64,000 nt of DNA, taken from Paenibacillus sp. MMS18-CY102 (GTDB lineage Bacteria; Bacillota; Bacilli; Paenibacillales; Paenibacillaceae). Where the stretch lies: contig NZ_WSTC01000001.1 in NCBI RefSeq assembly GCF_009789195.1, positions 248,001 to 312,000 of the forward strand, read 5' to 3'. The notes beneath the pieces were generated by a model. The model was not told where the DNA came from. It did not search any database and worked only from the letters and a program-made list of their open reading frames with translations. The number at the start of each line of letters is the position of its first letter. The first letter of the stretch is position 1. Position numbers and translations under genes: made by a program. This document shows positions 26,479-33,870 of this stretch, piece after piece.

Positions 26479-27660
26479 ATGCCACCGGCTGATGCCGTAT
26501 TTATCCATCATCCCGATGCGGAACGCTATCGGTTTAATGAACATCATCCCTTCGATCCTACTCGCTTAATCACAACAAGAGACCTGCTCATTCGAAGCGA
26601 TGCCCTGCAAGGCGCTGACATTATCGCCCCAACTCCTGCGAGCGATGAGATGATTTTATCCATCCATCGCCCTGATTATGTCCGCACCGTCCGGCAATTA
26701 AGCCAGTCTAACCCAAGTGAGGCAGCAATCACTGCTGCGGCCAAGTATGGCTTCACCACAGACGATACCCCTTACTTTGAAGGGATGCATGAAGCTTCCG
26801 CTGCCATTGTAGGCGGTTCTGTACATGCAGCTGAAACCGTAATGAGCGGAAAAGCGACTCGCGCATTCCATATGGCTGGAGGGCTCCATCATGCGTTTCC
26901 AGATCGCGGAACGGGCTTCTGCATCTACAATGATGCTGCTATAGCAATCGAGCATATTCGCAGCAAATACGGCACTCGCATCCTGTACATCGATACAGAC
27001 GTCCATCACGGCGATGGCGTGCAGTGGTCCTTTTACAGCAATGAGGATGTATTCACCTATTCGATTCACGAAACCGGCAAATTCCTATTCCCTGGCACTG
27101 GCTTCGTACATGAACGCGGCATGGACGCTGGCGTAGGCGCATGCATGAACGTGCCGCTAGAGCCCTATACCGAAGACGATTCATGGCTAGAGATCTTCCA
27201 ATCTACCGTTGAGGAAGCTGCACGGGTATTTCAGCCTGGTCTCATTATTAGCCAGCATGGCTGCGACGCACATGCATACGATCCGTTGTCCCATATGCAT
27301 TGTAGCATGCGAATATATCACGAAATGCCTGCCATTATTAAAAATCTCGCTGACCGCTACTCTGGCGGCAAATGGGTGGCACTTGGCGGCGGCGGCTATG
27401 ACATCTGGCGAGTCGTCCCTCGCGCTTGGTCGCTGGTGTGGCTAACAATGGTTGGCCATCCTCTAGCGCAGCATGAACCCACTGCCTCTCCCCCTATTGC
27501 GGAGGATTGGAAACAAGCATGGGCGGAGCATGCCGGAGGGGATGAGCAGTTGCCCACCCATTGGCATGATGATCTTCAAGCATGGGAGCCGATTCCCCGC
27601 CGCAGCATTATTGAAGCCGCTAATCGGCAAACCCAAGAGCGAGTATTGCAGCGAATTTAA
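26479..27660 (+). CDS. acuC: AcuC, acetoin utilization-type deacetylase
   Basis: A protein of 393 residues from ATG 26479, with AGGAAGGGTG upstream; an ATG eight codons earlier overlaps this site. It is a class I histone-deacetylase-like zinc enzyme that removes acetyl groups from acetyl-CoA synthetase. Catalytic features: GGLHHAFPDRGTGFCIYND with the HH pair, YIDTDVHHGDGVQ with the Asp and His zinc ligands, ISQHGCDAHAYDPL with the third ligand Asp, and the GGGGYD glycine loop. The C-terminal extension HEPTASPPIAEDWKQAW is usual for AcuC. Cotranscribed with acuA. Confidence 0.95.
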   Translation: MPPADAVFIHHPDAERYRFNEHHPFDPTRLITTRDLLIRSDALQGADIIAPTPASDEMILSIHRPDYVRTVRQLSQSNPSEAAITAAAKYGFTTDDTPYFEGMHEASAAIVGGSVHAAETVMSGKATRAFHMAGGLHHAFPDRGTGFCIYNDAAIAIEHIRSKYGTRILYIDTDVHHGDGVQWSFYSNEDVFTYSIHETGKFLFPGTGFVHERGMDAGVGACMNVPLEPYTEDDSWLEIFQSTVEEAARVFQPGLIISQHGCDAHAYDPLSHMHCSMRIYHEMPAIIKNLADRYSGGKWVALGGGGYDIWRVVPRAWSLVWLTMVGHPLAQHEPTASPPIAEDWKQAWAEHAGGDEQLPTHWHDDLQAWEPIPRRSIIEAANRQTQERVLQRI

Positions 27661-27717
27661 GTTCGTTTAAATCGATGGGAAAGCAAGGCTTCTTACCGGC
27701 ACAAGGAGGAGTGAGTT

Positions 27718-28176
27718 ATGACAAACTATCAAATAAAGCAACTTAATCTTAGTGAGTATGAAAAGTGCAGCAATATTTGGGATATGAAAAAGAACGTAAC
27801 TATGGCAAATAAGTTTTATGGCGAACTAGAAAGTGGAAACAGAATTACTTTTATTTATTCAGAAAATGATGAGTTTATAGGAGAAGGCTCATTGGTTTTT
27901 AGAAACGATGATCCGGATTATACGATCCCTAACAAACGCATTTATTTATCTCGCATGATTGTTAAAGAAGAGTATCGCAATCGTGGAATCGGCAGCATTA
28001 TGCTTGATTATTTGATTGAATATGCTGTTAACCTTGGATATGGGGAAATCTCCCTTGGCGTCGATACAGACAACTACAATGCAAAGCATCTGTACGAAAA
28101 AAAAGGCTTTACTGACGTCTTATTTACAGGTGCAGACGAGTACGGCGAGTATGTCAAACTCCTTAAGAAACTATAA
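27718..28176 (+). CDS. GNAT family N-acetyltransferase
   Basis: A 152-residue GNAT protein of unknown substrate. The core is visible: a central beta-strand IYLSRMIVKEEYRNRGIGSIMLDYLI holding the acetyl-CoA pyrophosphate loop RNRGIG, followed by the late NYNAKHLYEKKGF motif typical of the family. The ATG follows GGAGGAG. Base composition is clearly more AT-rich than in the flanking genes, and codon use shifts toward A/T endings (AAA, TTA, GAT), which suggests recent acquisition. Neighbours give no clue to the substrate. Confidence 0.85.
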   Translation: MTNYQIKQLNLSEYEKCSNIWDMKKNVTMANKFYGELESGNRITFIYSENDEFIGEGSLVFRNDDPDYTIPNKRIYLSRMIVKEEYRNRGIGSIMLDYLIEYAVNLGYGEISLGVDTDNYNAKHLYEKKGFTDVLFTGADEYGEYVKLLKKL

Positions 28177-28260
28177 TCAACAATCCTTGACCGAACAACA
28201 CGATTTTTCGATTTTACACATGAAACGAATCGATTGATACATACAACGGGCAGTACGACA

Positions 28261-28297
28261 AAAAGGACAGATCGCGAACCAGTCGCATCTGTCCTTC
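28261..28297 (-). terminator. Intrinsic terminator after mtnN
   Basis: AAGGACAGAT and ATCTGTCCTT form a stem extended by GCGAC/GTCGC-like pairing; on the minus strand it is followed by TTTTTGTC. Confidence 0.82.
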
Positions 28298-28313
28298 GTT
28301 GTGCTTCATCATG

Positions 28314-29012
28314 TTACATTTGACCGATCATTTCATTAATAATTCCGAACGAATTGTTGGCAGCAACAATCGTGAATTCTGCAAAATTAACATGTGCAGA
28401 GCCATCCGCCTTGTCAGACATCGAACGGATAACGACAAATGGTGTCTCGTTCATCGCACAAACCTGTGCCACTGCAGCGCCTTCCATCTCCGTACATGTG
28501 CCGTCCAGCTTCTCAAACAGCTCCTGCACCGCCTCACGGCTAGCAATGAACTGATCGCCTGAAAGCACCTTGCCCGTCCGGTGGTGACCGGAAAACAGCT
28601 TCTCGGCTGCATCAGATGCCAGGTTGACGAGACGTTCGTCAGCATGGAATTCCCATACCTCTTGGAACGGAATTTGGCCACGAGCGAAGCCAAGCGGCGT
28701 ACAATCCATGTCATGTTGGAGGCAGGTTGACGATACAACGATATCTCCGATATTCAAGGCTGGATCAACCGCACCTGCTACACCTGTAAATAAAATGGAA
28801 TCAACATGCTGGTCGATAAGCAACTGTGTGCAGACTGCAGCATTCACCTTGCCAACGCCCGATTTGCAATAGACGACCGTCTTGCCATGGAGCGTACCCT
28901 CATAATATGTAATGCCTGCCCGTACCTGCTCAGACTTCACGTCAACATGACGGTGCAATAGCTCAATCTCTTCTGCCATCGCCCCAATTATGCCGATCCG
29001 TTCGAAAACCAT
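28314..29012 (-). CDS. mtnN: 5'-methylthioadenosine/S-adenosylhomocysteine nucleosidase
   Basis: A 232-residue enzyme cleaving adenine from MTA and SAH, feeding methionine salvage and autoinducer-2 formation. Motifs: IGIIGAMAEEIELL with the proton-relay Glu, CKSGVGKVNAA, FTGVAGAVD, SGDQFIAS, TEMEGAAVAQVC for ribose binding, and RSMSDKAD with the catalytic Asp. Length is standard. Its ATG overlaps the TAA stop of ccpA (TAATG), so the two are translationally coupled. A terminator follows directly. Confidence 0.95.
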   Translation of the reverse strand: MVFERIGIIGAMAEEIELLHRHVDVKSEQVRAGITYYEGTLHGKTVVYCKSGVGKVNAAVCTQLLIDQHVDSILFTGVAGAVDPALNIGDIVVSSTCLQHDMDCTPLGFARGQIPFQEVWEFHADERLVNLASDAAEKLFSGHHRTGKVLSGDQFIASREAVQELFEKLDGTCTEMEGAAVAQVCAMNETPFVVIRSMSDKADGSAHVNFAEFTIVAANNSFGIINEMIGQM

Positions 29013-30019
29013 TAGTTAAGCCCTCTAACGGAATGGCGGGTAATCACTTCATGCGGCAAAATGACTTTAGCTTGATCAACAGCTTCCTTCTTCATCAGCT
29101 TCGTCAGCAAACGCATCGATACCGCACCAATGTCATACATTGGCTGTGCCACAGTCGTGAGCTGAGGGCGCACCATCGAAGCCATCCGGCTGTTGTCGAC
29201 ACTGATCACAGAAAGATGGTCAGGCACTTTCAGCCCTGCATCCTGAATGCTATGAATCGCACCGATCGCCATCTCATCCGTTGCTGCAAACACTGCAGTA
29301 GGGCGCTCAGGAAGCTCTAAGAAGTACTTGATCGCCTCGACACCGGATTCATACCGATAGTTGCCGATACGGACAAGCGACTCATCATAGGCAATTCCTT
29401 CCGCTTCAAGCGCACGCTTGTATCCATGGAAACGGGCATAACCGTTGGATGGATCTTGCAACGTGCCGCTAATCATAGCAATTCTGCGATGCCCATTAGC
29501 GATAAGGGTCTTCACAGCGTCGAATGCAGCTTCCTCGTGATTAATGTCTACAGCAGGAATGTGGCCGTCCTCATCGGAGGTCGCGCAGAGAACAACCGGC
29601 ACGTTAGCCGTTTTGAACGCTTGCAAATGCTCTTCAGTAACGGCGCCGCCCATGAAGAGCAATCCATCAACTTGCTTCTCAAGAAGCGTATTAATGACTC
29701 GAATTTCTTTCTCTTTCCGTTTATCAGCGTTACACAAAATAATATTATAATGATACATATTCGCAATATCTTCGATTCCGCGCGCAACCTCAGCAAAGAT
29801 TGCGTTCGAAATATCAGGAATAACGACGCCGACTGTCGTCGTTTTCTTGCTGGCCAATCCGCGTGCAACCGCGTTCGGACGGTAGCCGAGGCGTTCAATC
29901 GCTTCGTATACCTTCTTGCGCGTCTGTGGCTTAACGTTCGGGTTGTTATTTACGACCCGCGACACCGTTGCCATAGACACGCCAGCTTCCCTTGCTACAT
30001 CATAAATGGTTACCGTCAC
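29012..30019 (-). CDS. ccpA: Catabolite control protein A
   Basis: A LacI-family global regulator of carbon catabolite repression, 335 residues from the GTG at 30019, which has AGAAGGA 3-4 bases before it and gives the usual start VTVTIYDVAREAGVSMATVSRVVNNNPNVKP; an ATG five codons earlier (30034) is possible. The sequence through LGYRPNAVARGLASKKTTTVGVVIPDISN and the late AATDEMAIGAIHSIQDAGLKVP is CcpA-like rather than RbsR or other LacI. It binds cre sites with HPr-Ser46-P; a cre-like site lies in front of acsA in this window. Upstream neighbour ytxJ matches the Bacillus arrangement. Confidence 0.93.
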   Translation of the reverse strand: MTVTIYDVAREAGVSMATVSRVVNNNPNVKPQTRKKVYEAIERLGYRPNAVARGLASKKTTTVGVVIPDISNAIFAEVARGIEDIANMYHYNIILCNADKRKEKEIRVINTLLEKQVDGLLFMGGAVTEEHLQAFKTANVPVVLCATSDEDGHIPAVDINHEEAAFDAVKTLIANGHRRIAMISGTLQDPSNGYARFHGYKRALEAEGIAYDESLVRIGNYRYESGVEAIKYFLELPERPTAVFAATDEMAIGAIHSIQDAGLKVPDHLSVISVDNSRMASMVRPQLTTVAQPMYDIGAVSMRLLTKLMKKEAVDQAKVILPHEVITRHSVRGLN

Positions 30020-30088
30020 GTTCCTTCTCTCCATTGCTCCGAATTTTTATCGCACCGCTTCATGTTAACGTAATGATACGACAAAAAT

Positions 30089-30445
30089 TTACTTTCCGCA
30101 ATGCGCGCGGAGATGTTCCTCTAGCGAAGCTTGCGTAATATGCCAATGGGATGTGTTCCATACTGCCTCGCCATTCACAATTAGAATAGCTTGCGGCGAT
30201 GCGTGGGTTACGCCTGTAGCTTCCGCAATGGCATTGGAAACTGGACGGTCTTCGACAACGTTCACAAGCGTTTGGCGAATGCCTGAGCCTTGGTTTTCTT
30301 CAACCCACTTCGTCCAAGCCTCGATCGCTTCAGCGCTCACCGAACAACGCGTGCTGTGTTTGAAAACAAATAATGGCTTTTCGGCGGAAGATGCCGCTGC
30401 ATCCTCCCATTGCTCAACAGTACTTAACGTTTCGTATAAAGTCAT
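30089..30445 (-). CDS. ytxJ: Bacilliredoxin-type protein YtxJ (BrxC)
   Basis: A 118-residue thioredoxin-fold protein of the monothiol bacilliredoxin family, which removes bacillithiol from proteins. The single active-site cysteine is in FKHSTRCSVSAEAIEAW; the fold continues with VNVVEDRPVSNAIAEATGV and THASPQAILIVNGEAVWNTSHW, the cis-Pro equivalent being SPQ. Length fits the family. ytxJ lies just upstream of ccpA on the same strand, as in Bacillus subtilis. Presence implies bacillithiol use by this organism. Confidence 0.92.
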   Translation of the reverse strand: MTLYETLSTVEQWEDAAASSAEKPLFVFKHSTRCSVSAEAIEAWTKWVEENQGSGIRQTLVNVVEDRPVSNAIAEATGVTHASPQAILIVNGEAVWNTSHWHITQASLEEHLRAHCGK

Positions 30446-30487
30446 TATCGTTCCTCCTCATGATCGTTGGCCATGCATGGCCGAATG

Positions 30488-30922
30488 TTAAAACGTGGAC
30501 ACACGTTTATGTAGAGAGGCAGAATGGCTGATTTGAGCCAATCGCTTAGCGAGATCTTCCTTCCAATCGGCGTCCCCTATTTTCTCGGCAAGCGAGTACA
30601 GGTCGAGCAGCATATCAATGCGCTCAGCAACAAGCTTGTCGACTGCAGAGTGATCCGGTTCTTTTTTCTTCCCGTTGCATGCCTCTACCAATAAATTTGC
30701 CCACTCATTCCATTCATTAAACCGGAAAATTTGTTTGTCCGGATGCGAGCCGAGCTTGCCAATCAATCCGGTCAAATCCGGTTTAACAACAGGAAACACT
30801 TCGCTCCGGCTGCAAACCTTGCATGTATATACGGGTACATTATCAATCTCTACTTTACCAGAATAAATGACTGTGCGCAGTTTCATTTTCATCATATCTC
30901 CGCACATACACAGCTTTTGCAA
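30488..30922 (-). CDS. Zinc-ribbon protein of unknown function
   Basis: A protein of 144 residues if translation begins at the TTG at 30922, which has AAGGAGTGA about 7 bases upstream; an ATG 15 codons earlier has none. The N-terminus reads KLCMCGDMM and, 30 residues later, YTCKVCSRSEVFP: CxC plus CxxC, a likely four-cysteine zinc ribbon. The C-terminal half is helical and charged (AVDKLVAERIDMLLDLYSLAEKIGD). I have no function for it. It is upstream of ytxJ and ccpA on the same strand and may be cotranscribed. Confidence 0.75.
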   Translation of the reverse strand: MQKLCMCGDMMKMKLRTVIYSGKVEIDNVPVYTCKVCSRSEVFPVVKPDLTGLIGKLGSHPDKQIFRFNEWNEWANLLVEACNGKKKEPDHSAVDKLVAERIDMLLDLYSLAEKIGDADWKEDLAKRLAQISHSASLHKRVSTF

Positions 30923-31041
30923 ACTAAAGTCACTCCTTCGCCTGAAGGGCAGTCCGTTAAACGTCAATAAACGGCGTTTTATCGGATACTGTTTCGACTT
31001 CGTTCGCCTGAATTCCTTCTCAATCCCCTATGTAATTTTTG

Positions 31042-31494
31042 CTATCGCATTAGCGCTTGCCACCTTCTGCGAATAGCTGGAACGCTTAACAATAAGACAG
31101 CGGCAGAAGCGCCAATAGCGTCATGCAGCAAATCATGAAGATCAAACGTCCGCCCTTCAACAAAGAGCTGGTGAACCTCATCTGTCAAGCCGTATAGCGT
31201 GCAGGCCAACACAATCAAACAACAAGCCACGATTCGCCGAAACCTAGCCCCTGCCATCCAATCAAACGTGACCCCGAGTACAAAATAAGCGATATAATGG
31301 CCCCAATCAAAACCTTCCATAGCCGGGAATAGCTCTTGAAACCAAGGCAAAAACACCGTATCCAGCTCACTGCCCGGTTGGGCGGACATGATGAAGATCA
31401 AGGCCATGCAAGCAATGGCTGGCAAGATCCGAACCAATCGGCTGCTTCGTCTATGGACAATTTGGGAATCAGCCTTAGACATGGTTTGCTTCAT
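31042..31494 (-). CDS. VanZ family membrane protein
   Basis: A 150-residue protein with four hydrophobic segments. The VanZ-like pattern is present: FIMSAQPGSEL after helix 1, GHYIAYFVLGVTF in the second, and the strongly conserved YGLTDEVHQLFVEGRTFDLHDLLHDAIGA. In VanA-type clusters VanZ gives low-level teicoplanin resistance, but most chromosomal homologues have no known role. GAAGGTGA precedes the ATG. It stands alone here; no van genes are nearby, so a resistance function should not be assumed. Confidence 0.9.
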   Translation of the reverse strand: MKQTMSKADSQIVHRRSSRLVRILPAIACMALIFIMSAQPGSELDTVFLPWFQELFPAMEGFDWGHYIAYFVLGVTFDWMAGARFRRIVACCLIVLACTLYGLTDEVHQLFVEGRTFDLHDLLHDAIGASAAVLLLSVPAIRRRWQALMR

Positions 31495-31556
31495 ATCTTC
31501 ACCTTCGATACAATAGGGTATGATAATTGAATTTTTCGATTTGGAGAGGAGAACTT

Positions 31557-32084
31557 ATGAGTCTTAATAACCAAACCGTCATTTGCTTGCTAGATGATGA
31601 ATTTGAAGACTTGGAACTGTGGTATCCCGTATATCGCATTCGCGAAGAGGGAGCGACAGTTCTATTTGCAGGGCCGGAGAAGGGCAAACAGCATATTGGC
31701 AAATACGGCGTTCCCGCTGTAGCTGACTTGTCGTACGACGAGGTCGATAGCGCAACGATTGACGGCCTGCTCGTTCCTGGCGGATGGGCACCGGATAAAA
31801 TCCGCCGTTATCCGAAAGTGTTGGGCCTTGTTCGCGAGATGAACGACCAGAACAAGCCGATCGGGCAAATTTGCCATGCAGGCTGGGTGCTCGTCTCTGC
31901 CAAAATATTGGACGGCCGCAAAGTAACTTCAACGCCAGGCATTCGGGATGACATGGAAAATGCAGGCGCACAATGGTTTGACGAAGCAGTTGTTGTAGAT
32001 GGAAACTTGATTTCCGCTCGCAGGCCGCCCGATCTGCCAGAGTACGGACAAGCTTTTGTAGAAGCTTTGCGGGCTAGATCATAA
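31557..32084 (+). CDS. DJ-1/PfpI family protein
   Basis: A protein of 175 residues from ATG 31557 behind GGAGAGGAG; the frame is open earlier from a TTG without a good site. It belongs to the PfpI/YhbO/YraA group of the class I amidotransferase-like superfamily. Features: ICLLDDEFEDLELWYPVYRIREEGA, LLVPGGWAPDKIRRYP, and GQICHAGWVLVSA with the nucleophile Cys and following His, then GRKVTSTPGIRDDMENAGA. Proposed roles for the group are protein deglycase or chaperone under stress, or protease; the literature disagrees. It is a single gene with a terminator. Confidence 0.9.
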   Translation: MSLNNQTVICLLDDEFEDLELWYPVYRIREEGATVLFAGPEKGKQHIGKYGVPAVADLSYDEVDSATIDGLLVPGGWAPDKIRRYPKVLGLVREMNDQNKPIGQICHAGWVLVSAKILDGRKVTSTPGIRDDMENAGAQWFDEAVVVDGNLISARRPPDLPEYGQAFVEALRARS

Positions 32085-32107
32085 TCTATCTGCCCCTAAA
32101 CATAAGA

Positions 32108-32142
32108 TAGCCGGCTGTCCATTACGGGCAGCCGGTTTTTTA
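32108..32142 (+). terminator. Intrinsic terminator after PfpI gene
   Basis: CCGGCTG (32111-32117) pairs with CAGCCGG, followed by TTTTTTAA; it lies between convergent genes. Confidence 0.85.
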
Positions 32143-33870
32143 ATGAATCGCTTTGACGAACGACTTGAGCTTATCATGGATGTCGGCACTCGTTCTGCAC
32201 CGCAGCAATTCAGCGAACAGCTCACGGCTTTCCGCTTGATTGGTGCGAAGCAGCCTTTCTTTCACTTCCAGAATGGAGTGCCCTGACATGCTAAGCTCAT
32301 CGACATCGAGCGCGAGCCAGATCGGCAACGCATCGAGATCACTTGCCATTTCGCCGCAGACGCTTATTTTGATGCCGTTCTTCTTCGCGGCTTCCACCGT
32401 CATCTTTAACATACGCAAAATCGCTGGATGGAATGGTTCGTATAAATACGAAATTTGTTCATTCATCCGGTCGACTGCCAATGTAAATTGTACGAGGTCA
32501 TTCGTGCCGATGCTGAAGAAATCGACTTCCTCTGCCAGCAATTCAGCAATTTGAACCGCAGCGGGCAATTCAATCATGATGCCAGTCTCTAGCTCCGTAT
32601 CGAATGGAATTCCTTCTGCAAGCAGCTCCTGCTTTGCTTCCTCGAGCAGACGGTTCGCACCCTGTACCTCTTCTACAGATGAAATAAGCGGATACATTAC
32701 TTTGACTTGGCCATAGTGGCTAGCGCGCAAAATAGCACGAAGCTGCGTTTTGAACAAGTCTGTTCGGTCCAAACTAATTCGAATCGCGCGATAGCCAAGG
32801 AACGGATTATCCTCTTCCGGCAGTTCAAAATAGTCTAGCTGCTTGTCGCCGCCAATATCCAACGTTCTTATAATTAGCGGCTTGCCGCAAAGATGCTCGG
32901 CAACACTGCGATAAACATCGAACTGCTCATCTTCGCGGGGGAAGCGCTGGCGATCCATGTACAAAAACTCGGTCCGGAACAGCCCTACCCCATAAGCTCC
33001 ACTGCTTAGTGCGACTTCTAGCTCTTTCAGTGAGCTAATATTCGCCCCCAACTCCAGTTTCTTGCCATCTGGCGTAACAGGCAATACATTGGCGAATCCG
33101 CGCAGCCGTTGGCGAGCTTCCCGCTGAACATGCTGCAGCTGCGCATACTGCTTAATTTCCTCGATAGTCGGTTCAATAAGAACGATGCCCTCATTCCCAT
33201 CAATAACGAGCATTTCACCCGTCTGGATTGGATCTTCTTGAGCTTCTTCAACAACTAAGCTAACGACCAGCGGAATGCCTAGTGCGCGAGCCATAATCGC
33301 TGAATGCGACGTCGTACTGCCAGATAATGTGACAATGCCCAGTACGTGCTGTGGGTTCAAATGGGCTAGCTGTGACGGGGAGAGCTCTTTGGCTACGAGA
33401 ATAAACGGCTGCGTATCAGAAGGCAAGGTAATTTCAGGGGCACCTAACAAATGCTTCAGCAATCGGTTGCCGACATCCTTAATATCCAATGCCCGTTCCT
33501 TCATATACTCATCATCTAATAGATCAAACATCGTAACGAAATGGTCGATTGCTTCCTTCACCGCAACTTCGGCTGCTTTATACTGGCGTTGAATCATCCC
33601 TTGAATCTCGTTCATGAAGGCTGGATCGTCGAGAATCGCAAGATGGGCGTCAAAAATCGTGCTTTCCTCCGTGCCCACAACCTCTCGCAGCTCATCCTTC
33701 ATCTGCTCAATCTCGACTTTTGATGTACGAATGCCTTCATATAAACGTTCAAACTCGCGCGCCAGATCAGCGACGTCGATTTTTTGGTCCGTTAATTCCC
33801 ATTCCCAATTGGGCAGAACAAATGATTTGCCGATTGCAATTCCAGGTGATGCGCCAATCCCGTTTATCAT
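32140..33870 (-). CDS. ptsI: PTS enzyme I (phosphoenolpyruvate-protein phosphotransferase)
   Basis: A protein of 576 residues from ATG 33870, with GGGGGGAG upstream; the open frame extends 31 codons into the preceding gene and is not used. It transfers phosphate from PEP to HPr. Domains: N-terminal HPr-binding and phosphohistidine domain with VTLSGSTTSHSAIMARALGIP, and the C-terminal PEP-binding barrel with FLYMDRQRFPREDEQ, IIRTLDIGGDKQL, FFSIGTNDLVQF and VCGEMASD. Its ATG overlaps the TGA of the upstream IICBA gene by four bases, so the two are coupled. No ptsH is in this operon, which differs from the usual ptsHI order. Confidence 0.95.
   Translation of the reverse strand: MINGIGASPGIAIGKSFVLPNWEWELTDQKIDVADLAREFERLYEGIRTSKVEIEQMKDELREVVGTEESTIFDAHLAILDDPAFMNEIQGMIQRQYKAAEVAVKEAIDHFVTMFDLLDDEYMKERALDIKDVGNRLLKHLLGAPEITLPSDTQPFILVAKELSPSQLAHLNPQHVLGIVTLSGSTTSHSAIMARALGIPLVVSLVVEEAQEDPIQTGEMLVIDGNEGIVLIEPTIEEIKQYAQLQHVQREARQRLRGFANVLPVTPDGKKLELGANISSLKELEVALSSGAYGVGLFRTEFLYMDRQRFPREDEQFDVYRSVAEHLCGKPLIIRTLDIGGDKQLDYFELPEEDNPFLGYRAIRISLDRTDLFKTQLRAILRASHYGQVKVMYPLISSVEEVQGANRLLEEAKQELLAEGIPFDTELETGIMIELPAAVQIAELLAEEVDFFSIGTNDLVQFTLAVDRMNEQISYLYEPFHPAILRMLKMTVEAAKKNGIKISVCGEMASDLDALPIWLALDVDELSMSGHSILEVKERLLRTNQAESRELFAELLRCRTSADIHDKLKSFVKAIH

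Noticed and set aside
31042-31494. VanZ gene as sign of a glycopeptide resistance cluster
   Set aside because: No vanH, vanA, vanX, vanR or vanS gene is near; isolated VanZ-family genes are common in Firmicutes.
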